Under the pieces are notes generated by a model. That model was not told the origin of the DNA and did no database searches. It worked only from the letters and a program-made list of their open reading frames with translations. The position numbers were made by a program, and so were the translations under genes. Positions 1 through 7,970 of a stretch of 64,000 bases of DNA are shown in pieces. How positions within the stretch are numbered: the stretch's first letter is position 1; every line of letters begins with the position of its first letter. This stretch comes from Actinoplanes lobatus (GTDB taxonomy: Bacteria; Actinomycetota; Actinomycetes; Mycobacteriales; Micromonosporaceae): NCBI RefSeq assembly GCF_014205215.1, contig NZ_JACHNC010000001.1, forward strand, positions 4,965,001 through 5,029,000. The letters run 5' to 3'.

Positions 1-187
1 GGGTGGTCAAACGTCCAAGGTCGTGCAGCGCGGGGTTGGCAAGCGCGAGCGTGGGCGATCTTGAGCCTTTGACTGCCGGGTGGGGTGGCAAACCGTCCAA
101 GGTTGCGTTGGGTGTGTCGGTGAGCGCGAGCGTGGGCGATCTTGAGCCTTTGGCTGCCGGGTGAGGTGGCAAACCGTCCAAGGTCGC
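1..187. repeat. Tandem copies of a palindromic intergenic element
   Basis: Two near-identical copies start at 55 and 136 (period about 81 bp), and the right half of a third lies at 1-25. Each copy opens with GCGATCTTGAGCCTTTG and closes with GGTGGCAAACCGTCCAAGGT, arms that are imperfect inverted repeats of each other. The same arm pattern recurs at 6413-6905 and 53174-53225, so this belongs to a family dispersed in this genome. No convincing gene covers it. Confidence 0.7.
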
Positions 188-199
188 GTTGGGTGTGTC

Positions 200-475
200 G
201 GCGAGCGCGATCCTGGGCGATTGGCTACCGGTGGTCAACCATCGCCCATGATCTATTTTCGCTGGAAGGCCTTGGGTTGTCGGATACATCCGGATGTCCG
301 CAATGCCGCAAGATCGCGCGCTCGGTGACGATCAGCCCAGGTCTACATCGATGCTTGCGGATGACTCGCGCGGCCGACGGTGACCGGCCGAACCTCGCGG
401 CGAAGACGGGAAACACGCGAACAGGCGACTCGACATCCACCCTCCGGCGACAACCGGGAAAGAGACTCCAGAACC
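200..475. repeat. Dispersed non-coding block, copy A (related to 52988-53550)
   Basis: Two stretches (about 230-300 and 345-475) align by eye, at roughly 80% identity, with 53041-53107 and 53425-53550. A reading frame on the minus strand is open here and a related one is open in the other copy. However, the copies differ by a single-base indel, and substitutions fall at all three codon positions, so I read the block as non-coding. From 476 to 864 I see no gene, repeat or clear signal. Confidence 0.6.
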
Positions 476-864
476 ACCCGGATCTTCCACGTGCCTTCAC
501 GCGTTCACCACCGCGGTCCCGGTGAGTGACTCCCGGCGGGTTTCCCGTGGCGCGACCGGCATCAAGCGCAACTATCCGTCTGGCGCGAGCGGCGCGACGG
601 CCGGGAGCGGCGCCCCGGATGTCTGGCAACCGCTACCGCCACCACCCGCATGCGGGGAGACCCATGCGGAGCTTCCGTGGGCCCGGCGGTGTGGACCCTG
701 GCTGTCAGGCGGGAGCCGTGAACGAACGCCGGCCGGTCATTCTTTCGGGATGGGTTCCTAGGATGCCTTAGGGGAGGTGGCGGGGAGCCCTTAGCGGGGA
801 ATCGGGGGTGGGGCAGGGAAAGCACCGGTGCCGGGCCGATGCCGCGCGGCCATACGGTCAGGCC

Positions 865-1428
865 ATGCCATCGAACAGCGTCACCGTTCGTTTCGCCGCC
901 CTGGACGCGCCGGCTCTCATGCTGCTCTATGGGCTGCTCCGCCTGATCGACGGCCTGGACGGCGCCCGCGACCCGGGTGGCCTCGCCTGGACCGTCGGGC
1001 ACCTGGCGTTCTTCGCCGCCATGGTGCTGTTCGGCGTGCTCGCCGCCGGCCTGCGCAGGCTCGCCCCGCCGGGTGCCGGACCGGTCGCCACGGTGGCCAC
1101 GGCAATGACTCTGTCCGGTGTGGCCGGCTTCCTCGCGGCGATCGCGGGGGACCTGTCACCCGCCTTCCAGGCGGCCGCTCCGCTGCCCGAACAACTCCAG
1201 GTCGCCGGCCCGCTGCTGTTCGCCCTCGGCATGCTCACCCTGCTCGGCCTGATGGTCGCCGCCCGGCGAGCCCCGGCGTGGAGCCCACTGATGTTCGGCG
1301 CCGGCATCGTGGCGCTCACCCTGGACGTCGACAACCTTCCGTTGGCCGCCCTGATCCTGCTCGCCGCGCTCGCGCCCTTGGCCCGCCCGGATCGCCGCCG
1401 GGCCGGCCTGACCCGCCGCTACGTCTGA
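865..1428 (+). CDS. Small multi-pass membrane protein
   Basis: The 187-residue product is dominated by about five hydrophobic helices, with arginines in a loop after the second helix and a basic tail (PDRRRAGLTRRY), consistent with a cytoplasmic C-terminus. I recognise no family or motif. I chose the ATG at 865 because the upstream in-frame stretch is hydrophilic and arginine-rich, unlike a membrane protein start. It stands alone: the next gene on the same strand begins 137 bp later. A role in the membrane is all that can be said. Confidence 0.7.
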   Translation: MPSNSVTVRFAALDAPALMLLYGLLRLIDGLDGARDPGGLAWTVGHLAFFAAMVLFGVLAAGLRRLAPPGAGPVATVATAMTLSGVAGFLAAIAGDLSPAFQAAAPLPEQLQVAGPLLFALGMLTLLGLMVAARRAPAWSPLMFGAGIVALTLDVDNLPLAALILLAALAPLARPDRRRAGLTRRYV

Positions 1429-1565
1429 GCTCCCGCGCCGTTCGGAGACGTCACCCGCGGCCACGCCCGGTGTCCTGACTCCGGGGAGGCGACCGGAAAA
1501 CAGGAAGGCGTCGTTCGGCCCCGTACCGCCCGGTCGGCCGGGCGGTGACCGATCATCGTGGCGTG

Positions 1566-2399
1566 ATGCTGTTGCTGCCCGCTGATGTCCTGCGCCCGCG
1601 CCGCCCCGATGAGCACTTCGCCGGGGAGGCGCGGGCCGCCCGGGAGGCCGGGATCGAGGTCGCCCTGATCGACCATGACGCGCGGAGCGGCTGGGACGCC
1701 GCGGTGGCACGCGTCCCGGCGGGCGCCGCCGCCGTCTACCGGGGATGGATGCTCGACAGCGGACGGTACGCGGCGATGGCCGGGGCGCTGGCCGCCCGTG
1801 GGGTGACGCTGCGAACCGGGGCCGCTTCGTACCGGCAGGCCCACGAGCTGCCGGGCTGGTATGCGGCGGCCGCGGGGGACACCCCCGAGTCGGCGTGGAC
1901 CGACGGTGACGACCGGGAGGCCTTCCGGCGGGCGTGCGCGGCGCTGGGTGGCGGGCCCGCGGTGCTGCGGGACTGGACCAAGTCGATGAAGCACCACTGG
2001 GACGAGGCGGCGTTTCTGCCGGACGTGGCGGACGAGACGGCGGCCTGGCGGGTCGCGAGCCGGTTGCGGGAGTTGCGCGGCGACGATTTCGCCGGTGGCT
2101 TCGTGGTGCGCCGGTTCGAGTCGTTCACCGGCGCGGAGGTACGCACGTGGTGGGTGGATGGCTCGTGCCGGCTGGTCACGGCTCACCCGGACACCCCAGG
2201 GGCGCCGCCGCCCGTGGATGCCGAGATCGGTGTGGCGGCGTCCGCCGTACGATCGCTGGGTTTGCCGTTTGTGACTGCCGACCTGGTCCGGCGTGCCGAC
2301 GGGCGGTGGCGGATCGTCGAGATCGGCGACGGTCAGGTGAGCGACCGTCCGTCCGGCACCCCGCCGGAAGAGTTGATCGGGGCGCTGTTCGCGGCCTGA
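1566..2399 (+). CDS. ATP-grasp domain-like protein (DUF4343 type)
   Basis: The product has 277 residues. The middle and C-terminal parts resemble an ATP-grasp fold: a basic loop near residue 137 (KSMKHHWDEA), a GGFVVRRFE strand typical of nucleotide-binding lysine/glutamate segments, and a closing WRIVEIGDGQVSD, which matches the acidic metal-binding end of the family. Such proteins ligate a carboxylate to an amine or thiol using ATP; the substrates cannot be told here. The ATG at 1566 is preceded in frame by GTG codons at 1563 and 1545, so the start is uncertain by a few codons. Confidence 0.65.
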   Translation: MLLLPADVLRPRRPDEHFAGEARAAREAGIEVALIDHDARSGWDAAVARVPAGAAAVYRGWMLDSGRYAAMAGALAARGVTLRTGAASYRQAHELPGWYAAAAGDTPESAWTDGDDREAFRRACAALGGGPAVLRDWTKSMKHHWDEAAFLPDVADETAAWRVASRLRELRGDDFAGGFVVRRFESFTGAEVRTWWVDGSCRLVTAHPDTPGAPPPVDAEIGVAASAVRSLGLPFVTADLVRRADGRWRIVEIGDGQVSDRPSGTPPEELIGALFAA

Positions 2400-2465
2400 T
2401 TTTCTGTCGTACCCCTCGCTGGGTTCGTGGCCTCGCTCACCCCCGGCGGGCGCGGGTGGGCGTAC

Positions 2466-2963
2466 CTATGAAGGGGGTTTGAGGAGGTTGTCGCGTTTGG
2501 TGGCGTATTCGTCGTCGGTGAGCAGGCCGGCGGCGTGAAGTTCGGTGAGGTGGTGCAGCAGGGCCGTGTTGTCGGGGGCGGCGGGGGTGCCGGCGAGCCG
2601 CTGCTGGATGAGGTCGGCCAGGTAGGGCGCGGTCGGGCGGTCGGTGCCGAAGGAGACGGTGTGGCCGCCGGTCTCGATGTCGATCCGGGAGCGGAGGAGG
2701 CCGCGGTGGGCGGTGACCGAGGTGACGGCCGCGAGGGGGATCCGTTCGCGGCCGGCGCCGGCGCGCATCAGGGTGCCGGTGCTGGCGAGTTCGAGCCGGT
2801 CCGGGTAGACGAGGAGGTAGAGGTCGGCGCCGCCGTCGCGGGTGTGGGCGACGGCGAGGGCGCCGCTGGTGTCGACGCTGTTGCGCTGCGCCTTGGCCAG
2901 GGCCCGGGTGCAGTGATCCGGGACGGGGTTCACGACAAGCCACCGTAGCCCATCGACGATCAT
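2466..2963 (-). CDS. SHOCT-domain protein
   Basis: The 165-residue product has a beta-rich N-terminal part that looks PH-like (DLYLLVYPDRLELAS, then RSRIDIETGG). It ends with a short oligomerisation-type motif, LLHHLTELHAAGLLTDDEYATKR, which fits the SHOCT consensus (L..L..L...G.ITEEEF...K). SHOCT tails are found on many actinomycete proteins of unknown role and are thought to mediate assembly. The gene is divergent from the methyltransferase-like gene at 2990, with only 26 bp between the starts, so their promoters must overlap. Confidence 0.75.
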   Translation of the reverse strand: MIVDGLRWLVVNPVPDHCTRALAKAQRNSVDTSGALAVAHTRDGGADLYLLVYPDRLELASTGTLMRAGAGRERIPLAAVTSVTAHRGLLRSRIDIETGGHTVSFGTDRPTAPYLADLIQQRLAGTPAAPDNTALLHHLTELHAAGLLTDDEYATKRDNLLKPPS

Positions 2964-2989
2964 CCATCGGTTGCGTAGGCTTGCCGCCC

Positions 2990-3646
2990 ATGGACGAACG
3001 GGTCTTCACCGAGCGCGGTGAGCTGGTCCTGCGCCGCCGGTCCGGGCATTTCGAGCTGATCAGCAACGGTGTCTTCCTGATGGACACCCGGTCGGGGGAG
3101 TCGGAGCGGGTGCTGGTGCGGGCCGCCCTGGCCGCCGCGCCGCCCGGCCCGCGGCTGCTGATCGGCGGCCTCGGGGTGGGGTTCTCGCTGGCCGAGGCGG
3201 TCCACACGGACGCCGCGGAGATCGTCGTCGTGGAGATTGAACCGGCCGTGGTGCGGTGGCATCACGGGGTGCTCCGGCCGTTCAGCGAGGGGGCGCTCGA
3301 CGATCCCCGGGTGCGGGTGGTGACCGACGATCTGGCGTCCTGGTTCACCGGGACCAGCGACCGGTTCGACGTGATCTGCCTGGACGTCGACAACGGCCCC
3401 GGCTGGACCGTGTTCGACCACAACACGGGGCTGTACCGGGCGGCCGGGCTGGCGATGCTGCGCGACCATCTGCGGCCGGGCGGGGTGCTGGCGGTGTGGA
3501 GCGCGTCGGCCGAGCCGGGTTTCGAGGCCACCCTGACCCGGGCGATCGGGCCGGTTCGCACGGTTCGGGTGCCGGTCGGGCGCGGTGAGCCGGATGTCGT
3601 CTACGTGGCATCATGCGCGGGTGACGACCGCACTGATCTACGGTGA
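2990..3646 (+). CDS. Spermidine synthase-like SAM-dependent transferase
   Basis: The 218-residue product has a Rossmann-type core: LLIGGLGVGFSLAEA is the cofactor glycine loop, VVVEIEPAVV the acidic end of strand 2, and DRFDVICLDVDNGPGW the catalytic-loop region seen in spermidine-synthase-fold proteins. Many actinomycete members of this fold are of unknown substrate, so polyamine synthesis should not be assumed. I used the ATG at 2990; a TTG lies three codons upstream. Its 3' end overlaps the DUF2332 gene by 26 bp, which suggests co-transcription. Confidence 0.75.
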   Translation: MDERVFTERGELVLRRRSGHFELISNGVFLMDTRSGESERVLVRAALAAAPPGPRLLIGGLGVGFSLAEAVHTDAAEIVVVEIEPAVVRWHHGVLRPFSEGALDDPRVRVVTDDLASWFTGTSDRFDVICLDVDNGPGWTVFDHNTGLYRAAGLAMLRDHLRPGGVLAVWSASAEPGFEATLTRAIGPVRTVRVPVGRGEPDVVYVASCAGDDRTDLR

Positions 3647-4565
3647 GTTCGCCGCCCGTGAGGCTGCGGGCGAGTCCCCGGCGTACCAGAACCTCGCCGT
3701 CGCCGTCTCCCGCGACGCCCACCTGATCGGCCTGCTGGACACGTTGCCGCCGGCGAAACGGCAGCCGAACCTGCTGTTCGCGGCCGGCCGGTTCCTGGGC
3801 GCGCCGGTCACCGACCCGCCGGCGTTCCTGGAGTTCGCGGCGGCCAACTGGGAGCGGGTCGCGCACGAGATCCGCCACCGGGCGACGCAGACCAACGAGC
3901 CGGCCCGGTGCGCGGTGCTGCTGCCGCTGCTCGCGGCGCTGCCGCAACCCCTCGCGTTGCTCGAGGTGGGCGCGTCGGCCGGCCTCAATCTCTTCCCCGA
4001 CCGGTACGCGTACCGTTACGGCGATCACGTCCTCGGCGACGGTGATCCGCTCCTCGACTGTGCCCTGACCGGAACCGATCCGCCGCAAAAGCTGCCCGAG
4101 GTGGTCTGGCGGGCCGGACTCGACCTCAACCCCCTCGACGTCACCGACCCGGCCGACGCCGCCTGGTTGCAGGCCCTGATCTGGCCGGAACAGGACGACC
4201 GCCGGGAACGGCAGCGCGCCGCCGCCCGTACCGTCGCCGCCGACCCGCCGTTGATGGTCCGCGGCGACCTGGTCGACGACCTGCCGGCGCTGGCCGCGAA
4301 GGCGCCGGCCGACGCCACCCTGGTCGTCTTCCACACGTCGGTCCTCTATCAGGTTCCGGCCGATCGGCGCCGGGCCTTCACCGATCTGGTACGCACGATG
4401 CGCGCCCACTGGATCTCAGTGGAGAACCCGACCGTTCTCGATCACGCCGGCCTGCCGAATCCACCGGACGAGCGCCTGCACAACGTGCTCGCGCTGGACG
4501 GCCGCCCGCTGGCGTGGGCGCGCCCGCACGGCGAGGCCCTCAACTGGTTCGGTGACCGCCCATAG
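3621..4565 (+). CDS. DUF2332 family protein
   Basis: The 314-residue product matches the DUF2332 pattern: an N-terminal helical part (GESPAYQNLA), then a SAM-methyltransferase-like glycine motif (LLEVGASAGLNLFPDRY), a later VVFHTSVLYQVP strand, and a WISVENP segment near the end. The family has no established reaction; the Rossmann-like motif makes a methyltransferase fold plausible. GTG at 3621 was chosen because it follows GCGGG and overlaps the preceding gene in the usual operon style. The 3' end overlaps the convergent MFS gene by 26 bp. Confidence 0.8.
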   Translation: MTTALIYGEFAAREAAGESPAYQNLAVAVSRDAHLIGLLDTLPPAKRQPNLLFAAGRFLGAPVTDPPAFLEFAAANWERVAHEIRHRATQTNEPARCAVLLPLLAALPQPLALLEVGASAGLNLFPDRYAYRYGDHVLGDGDPLLDCALTGTDPPQKLPEVVWRAGLDLNPLDVTDPADAAWLQALIWPEQDDRRERQRAAARTVAADPPLMVRGDLVDDLPALAAKAPADATLVVFHTSVLYQVPADRRRAFTDLVRTMRAHWISVENPTVLDHAGLPNPPDERLHNVLALDGRPLAWARPHGEALNWFGDRP

Positions 4566-5778
4566 ACCCGTGCACAGGAGCCGGCGACCCGGGCCGCCAG
4601 GGGAGCAGGACGACACTGGCCGCGACGGCGAGGCCGCAGACCGCCAGGGCGGTCCGTACGTCGGTGAGCGCGGCCAGCAGCCCGCCCAGCGCGATGCCCA
4701 CCGGCTGGCAGATCCGCGACGAGATCGACCACGCCGAGATCACCCGGGTCATGTAGTGGTCCTCGGTCTGCTCCATCCGGTACGCCGCGAACGCCGGATT
4801 GAACACCCCCGTCGCGAACAGGGCGAACGTCTCCACCACGATCATCAGCAGCAGCCCGGGGAGCCCGGCCGGCATGAACGCCAGCAGGCACAGCCACACC
4901 GCCCGCCAGACACCCGACCACAGCAGGACCCGGCGCTGGCCGAACCGGCGGGTCAGCGGCGCCAGCGCCAGGGCGCCCAGGACGCCGCCCAGGCAGGGGA
5001 TGCCCCAGCCGATGCCGTACTGCCAGGCCGGGAAGTCCAGTTCGTCGAGCATCAGGACGGCCAGCAGCGGTGAGGCGGCCATCATGCCGGACCCGAACAG
5101 TTGCGCGTTGAGGAACAGGGCCCGCAGGTCACGGTGGGCGAACACGTACCGCCAGCCGGCCCCGATCTCCGCCCACCGGCCGGTGTCCGCCGCGCGCCGC
5201 GGCGGCTCCGGTTCGGGGCCGCGCAGGCTGCGGACACCGGCCGCGGACAGCAGGAAACTCACCGCGTCGACGGCCACCGTCCAGCCGACGCCCACCCATG
5301 AGGTCAGCGCCCCGCCGATCGGTGGGCCGGCGCTGTAGGCGGTCCAGAACGTGGCCTCCAACCGGCCCGTCGCGGTGGCCCGGTCACCCGGCGCCACCAG
5401 CGCTTTCAGGTGGGCGCCGCCGGCCGCCGCGAAGACGATCGCGGCGGTCGCCTGAACCGCCGCGACCACGCCGAGCTGGCCGAAGCTGAGCATGTCGAGC
5501 CAGAGCGCCACCGGTACGCTGAGCAGCGCGAACGCGCGCACCAGATCAGCGCCGACCATGACCGGGCGTTTGCGGCGGAACTCCACCCACGGGCCGGCCG
5601 GCACCGCCACCGCGGCCGCCGCCAGCCCGGACACCGTGGCCAGCAGCGACACCTGCCAGGCGGGGACCTCCAGCACCAGGATCGCGACCAGGGGAAGCGC
5701 GCCGAAGCCGATCCCGGTGCCGATCTCGCTGGCCGCGTACGCGGCCCACAACCGCCGGAAGTCCGAGCCGAGTGCCAC
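4540..5778 (-). CDS. MFS transporter
   Basis: The 412-residue product has twelve predicted membrane segments and the MFS loop 2-3 signature in degenerate form (GPWVEFRRKRPVM). It resembles the MFS_3 / enterobactin-exporter-like group that pumps small molecules out of the cell. The substrate is unknown and there is no local regulator. The gene starts with MALGSDFRRLWAAYAASEIG, typical for this group. Its 3' end runs 26 bp into the convergent DUF2332 gene. Confidence 0.85.
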   Translation of the reverse strand: MALGSDFRRLWAAYAASEIGTGIGFGALPLVAILVLEVPAWQVSLLATVSGLAAAAVAVPAGPWVEFRRKRPVMVGADLVRAFALLSVPVALWLDMLSFGQLGVVAAVQATAAIVFAAAGGAHLKALVAPGDRATATGRLEATFWTAYSAGPPIGGALTSWVGVGWTVAVDAVSFLLSAAGVRSLRGPEPEPPRRAADTGRWAEIGAGWRYVFAHRDLRALFLNAQLFGSGMMAASPLLAVLMLDELDFPAWQYGIGWGIPCLGGVLGALALAPLTRRFGQRRVLLWSGVWRAVWLCLLAFMPAGLPGLLLMIVVETFALFATGVFNPAFAAYRMEQTEDHYMTRVISAWSISSRICQPVGIALGGLLAALTDVRTALAVCGLAVAASVVLLPWRPGSPAPVHGSMGGHRTS

Positions 5779-5787
5779 CGGCGCACC

Positions 5788-6096
5788 CTACCGGCGGCCC
5801 GCCTCTTTTTGTCGAGCCGGGCCGACCGGTTCGGTGTGCAGCAGCCCGCCGATGAGGGCGATCCCGTCCGGAACGGAGTGCAGCACCAGGGCGGTGTTCT
5901 CCTCCGGGCGAGCAACCTCGGGATCCTGCCGGCCGCACAGCCGCAGAAAGCGCACCACCGTGACCACGAACGACCCGTCGTCCACAGTGAGCCGGAGCGT
6001 GTCGCCGCGCCGGATCGCCCCGCCCCGCACCCGCCCGGTCACGGCCACCCCACCGGCCGGGTCCGGCCAGGTGTCCTCGATCCGCATCTCGCCCAC
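5788..6096 (-). CDS. Small beta-barrel protein resembling EF-Tu domain 2
   Basis: The 102-residue product reads like a single translation-factor beta-barrel: VAVTGRVRGGAIRRGDTLRL matches the strand-loop-strand of EF-Tu domain 2 (VTGRVERG.I..GD.L), followed by a basic C-terminal tail. There is no GTPase domain. The role is unknown. The first possible start is a GTG at 6096; an ATG three codons in (6087) is equally plausible. The gene lies 9 bp upstream of the MFS gene on the same strand, so they may be co-transcribed. Confidence 0.6.
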   Translation of the reverse strand: MGEMRIEDTWPDPAGGVAVTGRVRGGAIRRGDTLRLTVDDGSFVVTVVRFLRLCGRQDPEVARPEENTALVLHSVPDGIALIGGLLHTEPVGPARQKEAGRR

Positions 6097-6410
6097 CGGC
6101 CGAATCTAGCGATGCTGTCGCAACCCGGCATCCCGATGCGGCCGCGGTCCATGCCCGCGTGTGGTCCATGCCCGAGTTTCGCTTCCGCCCCTTTCCGGTA
6201 CGCGTGACTCCGCCCCGTTTTCATCAGGGCCGTCCCGCCCTGCCACGCGATCTCCTGCCCGCTCCCGCCCGTGCCGCCCCGCCGGGCTCAGATCGGTGGC
6301 CGGGCGGGCCCGGCCGGTCGCGGCCACCCGCGTGTGCCGCCGCTCCCGGCGCCGGGACGTGTCCGCTTTCCCAGTGACTGTTCACCGTGGTCGAGCGCAC
6401 CTCCCCACAT

Positions 6411-6910
6411 CCCGCGATCTTGGACGATTGACCACCGAAATCGGCAGGAAAACGTCCAAGATCGCGGCAGGGCGCCCGCGCCGCCTGACGCCGGCGGCCC
6501 CAGCGCCGGCGGCCCCAGCGCCGCTGGGCACTGCCCACCACCGCTGTCGCTGCCCGCGATCTTGGTCGTTTCCTCACCGCGATCGGTGGCAGGACGTCCA
6601 AGATCGCGGCAGGGTGCCTGCGCCGTCTGGCGCCGCCTGCGCTGGCGCCGCTGGGCGCTGTGCCGGCCGTACCGCCTACCACCGCTGTCGCTGCCCGCGA
6701 TCTTGGTCGTTTCCCCACCGCGATCGGTGGCAAGACGTCCAAGATCGCGGCAGGGTGCCTGCGCCGTCTGGCGCCGCCTGCGCTGGCGCCGCCTGCGCTG
6801 GCGCCGCTGGGCGCTGTGCCGGCCGTACCGCCTACCACCGCTGTCGCTGCCCGCGATCTTGGGTGTTTCCCCACCGCAATTGGTGGCAAGACGTCCAAGA
6901 TCGCCGATGC
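6411..6910. repeat. Array of four long palindromic elements in 141-156 bp units
   Basis: Four imperfect palindromes lie at 6413-6467, 6554-6609, 6695-6750 and 6851-6905. Each has a left arm GCGATCTTGGNCGNTT and a right arm ACGTCCAAGATCGC, closing through CACC...GGTGG. Successive spacings are 141, 141 and 156 bp; the last unit carries an extra 15-bp GC-rich step. The sequence between palindromes is itself repeated, so this is a tandem array of about 140-bp units, not spacers as in CRISPR. Reading frames across it are open on both strands only because the units repeat. I see no gene from 6097 to 7202. Confidence 0.85.
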
Positions 6911-7047
6911 GCCTGGCGGGCAACGCGGGGTACACGGAGGGCGCTGTGTGTGCGGCCGGGCAGGCGGTCGGCGGGTGGGCGACTACGGCACGGTGATCGT
7001 GTGTGCTCAGGTGATCCGCGCCCGGCCTCGGGCAGCGGCATGCCGGC

Positions 7048-7205
7048 GCCGTCGGGCTGAGGGCGTCGCGGAAGGGATGGCTGTGTGTGGCGCGGGTGTT
7101 ATGTCAGGCTGAGGGTGTCGCGGAGGAGCTGGCTGTGTGTGGCGCGGGCGTTATGTCAGGCTGAGGGTGTCGCGGAAGAGCTGGCTGTGCGCGGCGCGGG
7201 CGTTA
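7048..7205. repeat. 52-bp tandem repeat derived from the 3' end of the GntR gene
   Basis: The segment containing the stop codon of the GntR gene (TTATGTCAGG on the plus strand) recurs at exact 52-bp steps: 7099, 7151 and 7203. A degenerate partial unit lies upstream near 7048. Each unit therefore carries a copy of the last codons and stop of the gene. Fifty-two is not a multiple of three, and the extra units lie beyond the stop, so they are not translated. Confidence 0.8.
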
Positions 7206-7856
7206 TGTCAGGCCGAGGGCGTCGCGGATGATTCGGCCGGTGTTGTCGACGTGCTGGCGGGCGATGCGGGAGGCGGTCTCGCCGTCGCGGGCGCGCAGTG
7301 CGGCGACCAGCTGGCGGTGCTGGGTGTTGACGATCTCGTCGTCGGCGGGGGTGAAGACGACCGGCTGGTTGAGGTTCCAGTAGTTGATTTTTGTGCGCCG
7401 GTGCAGCTGGGCGACCACCGCATTGGTGGCGCTTTCGGTGACGATGTCGTGGAAGACGTTGTTCAGCTCGTTGAGCCGGAGCCGGGAGACCGAGTCGTCC
7501 TCCATCGTGACGATCAGTTCCTCCATCCGGGTGAGCTGCGCCTCGGTGATCCGCTGCGCCGCGAGGTAGGCGGCGTGCGCCTCGACGCCGGCTCGTGCCT
7601 CGATCATCTCCAGGATCTCGGCCGGGGTGTGATCGCGCACCACCCAGCCTTTACGCTGGATGACGAGGCCCTCCTGGACCAGCCGGAAGAGCGCCTCGCG
7701 CACCGGTGTGCGGCTGACCTCGAGCCAGTCGGCGATGTCCTTCTCCACCAGCCGGTGGTTGGGCCGCAGTTCGGCGGAGAGGATGGCCTCGCGCAACCGC
7801 TCGTGGACCACCTCGGCGCGGTCACCTCCGCGGCTCTGGGGCGGCGGTGTGCTCAT
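7203..7856 (-). CDS. GntR family transcriptional regulator, FCD (FadR) subfamily
   Basis: The 217-residue regulator has a winged helix at residues about 10-75 (HERLREAILSAELRPNHRL, then VSRTPVREALFRL, the recognition helix) and a C-terminal all-helical FCD effector domain with the metal/acid-binding histidines (FHDIVTESA near residue 135; QHRQLVAAL; RQHVDNTGR). FCD regulators usually sense sugar acids or short carboxylates and are released from DNA by them. It is divergent from the LacI gene at 7971, with a 114-bp shared control region holding two candidate operators. The ATG at 7856 gives the normal family length. Confidence 0.9.
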   Translation of the reverse strand: MSTPPPQSRGGDRAEVVHERLREAILSAELRPNHRLVEKDIADWLEVSRTPVREALFRLVQEGLVIQRKGWVVRDHTPAEILEMIEARAGVEAHAAYLAAQRITEAQLTRMEELIVTMEDDSVSRLRLNELNNVFHDIVTESATNAVVAQLHRRTKINYWNLNQPVVFTPADDEIVNTQHRQLVAALRARDGETASRIARQHVDNTGRIIRDALGLT

Positions 7857-7866
7857 GAGGGCCCAT

Positions 7867-7886
7867 GGTATACACGTCGGTACACC
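7867..7886. promoter_or_regulatory. Candidate GntR operator
   Basis: GGTATACAC, then after GTC, GGTACACC form an 8-9 bp direct repeat about 11 bp upstream of the GntR start; GTATAC is itself palindromic. FadR-type regulators commonly autoregulate through short sites here. The assignment to this regulator is inference. Confidence 0.35.
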
Positions 7887-7905
7887 CTCGTGGCTCCGGG
7901 CGGAC

Positions 7906-7919
7906 TTGAAATGTTTCAA
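7906..7919. promoter_or_regulatory. Candidate LacI-family operator upstream of the LacI gene
   Basis: TTGAAATGTTTCAA is a 14-bp sequence with perfect 6-bp arms around a TG centre, the usual LacI-family operator form. It lies 51 bp upstream of the LacI start. A perfect relative, TGAAACGTTTCA, overlies the promoter of the rhamnose operon at 21359, which suggests one regulator acts at both places. Confidence 0.6.
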
Positions 7920-7970
7920 TGGGCGTGTTTGACTTCTGGTCGACTCACCCACCGTCAGGAAGGGCCCACG

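Noticed and set aside
6411..6910. CRISPR-like array of regularly spaced palindromes
   Set aside because: The sequences between palindromes are copies of each other, not unique spacers; spacing is 141-156 bp and no cas gene is present.
6161..7060. Long open frames on both strands across the palindrome array
   Set aside because: They exist only because the 141-bp unit is a multiple of three and lacks stops; the predicted proteins are Arg/Ala-rich repeats of the DNA unit with no fold and no ribosome site.
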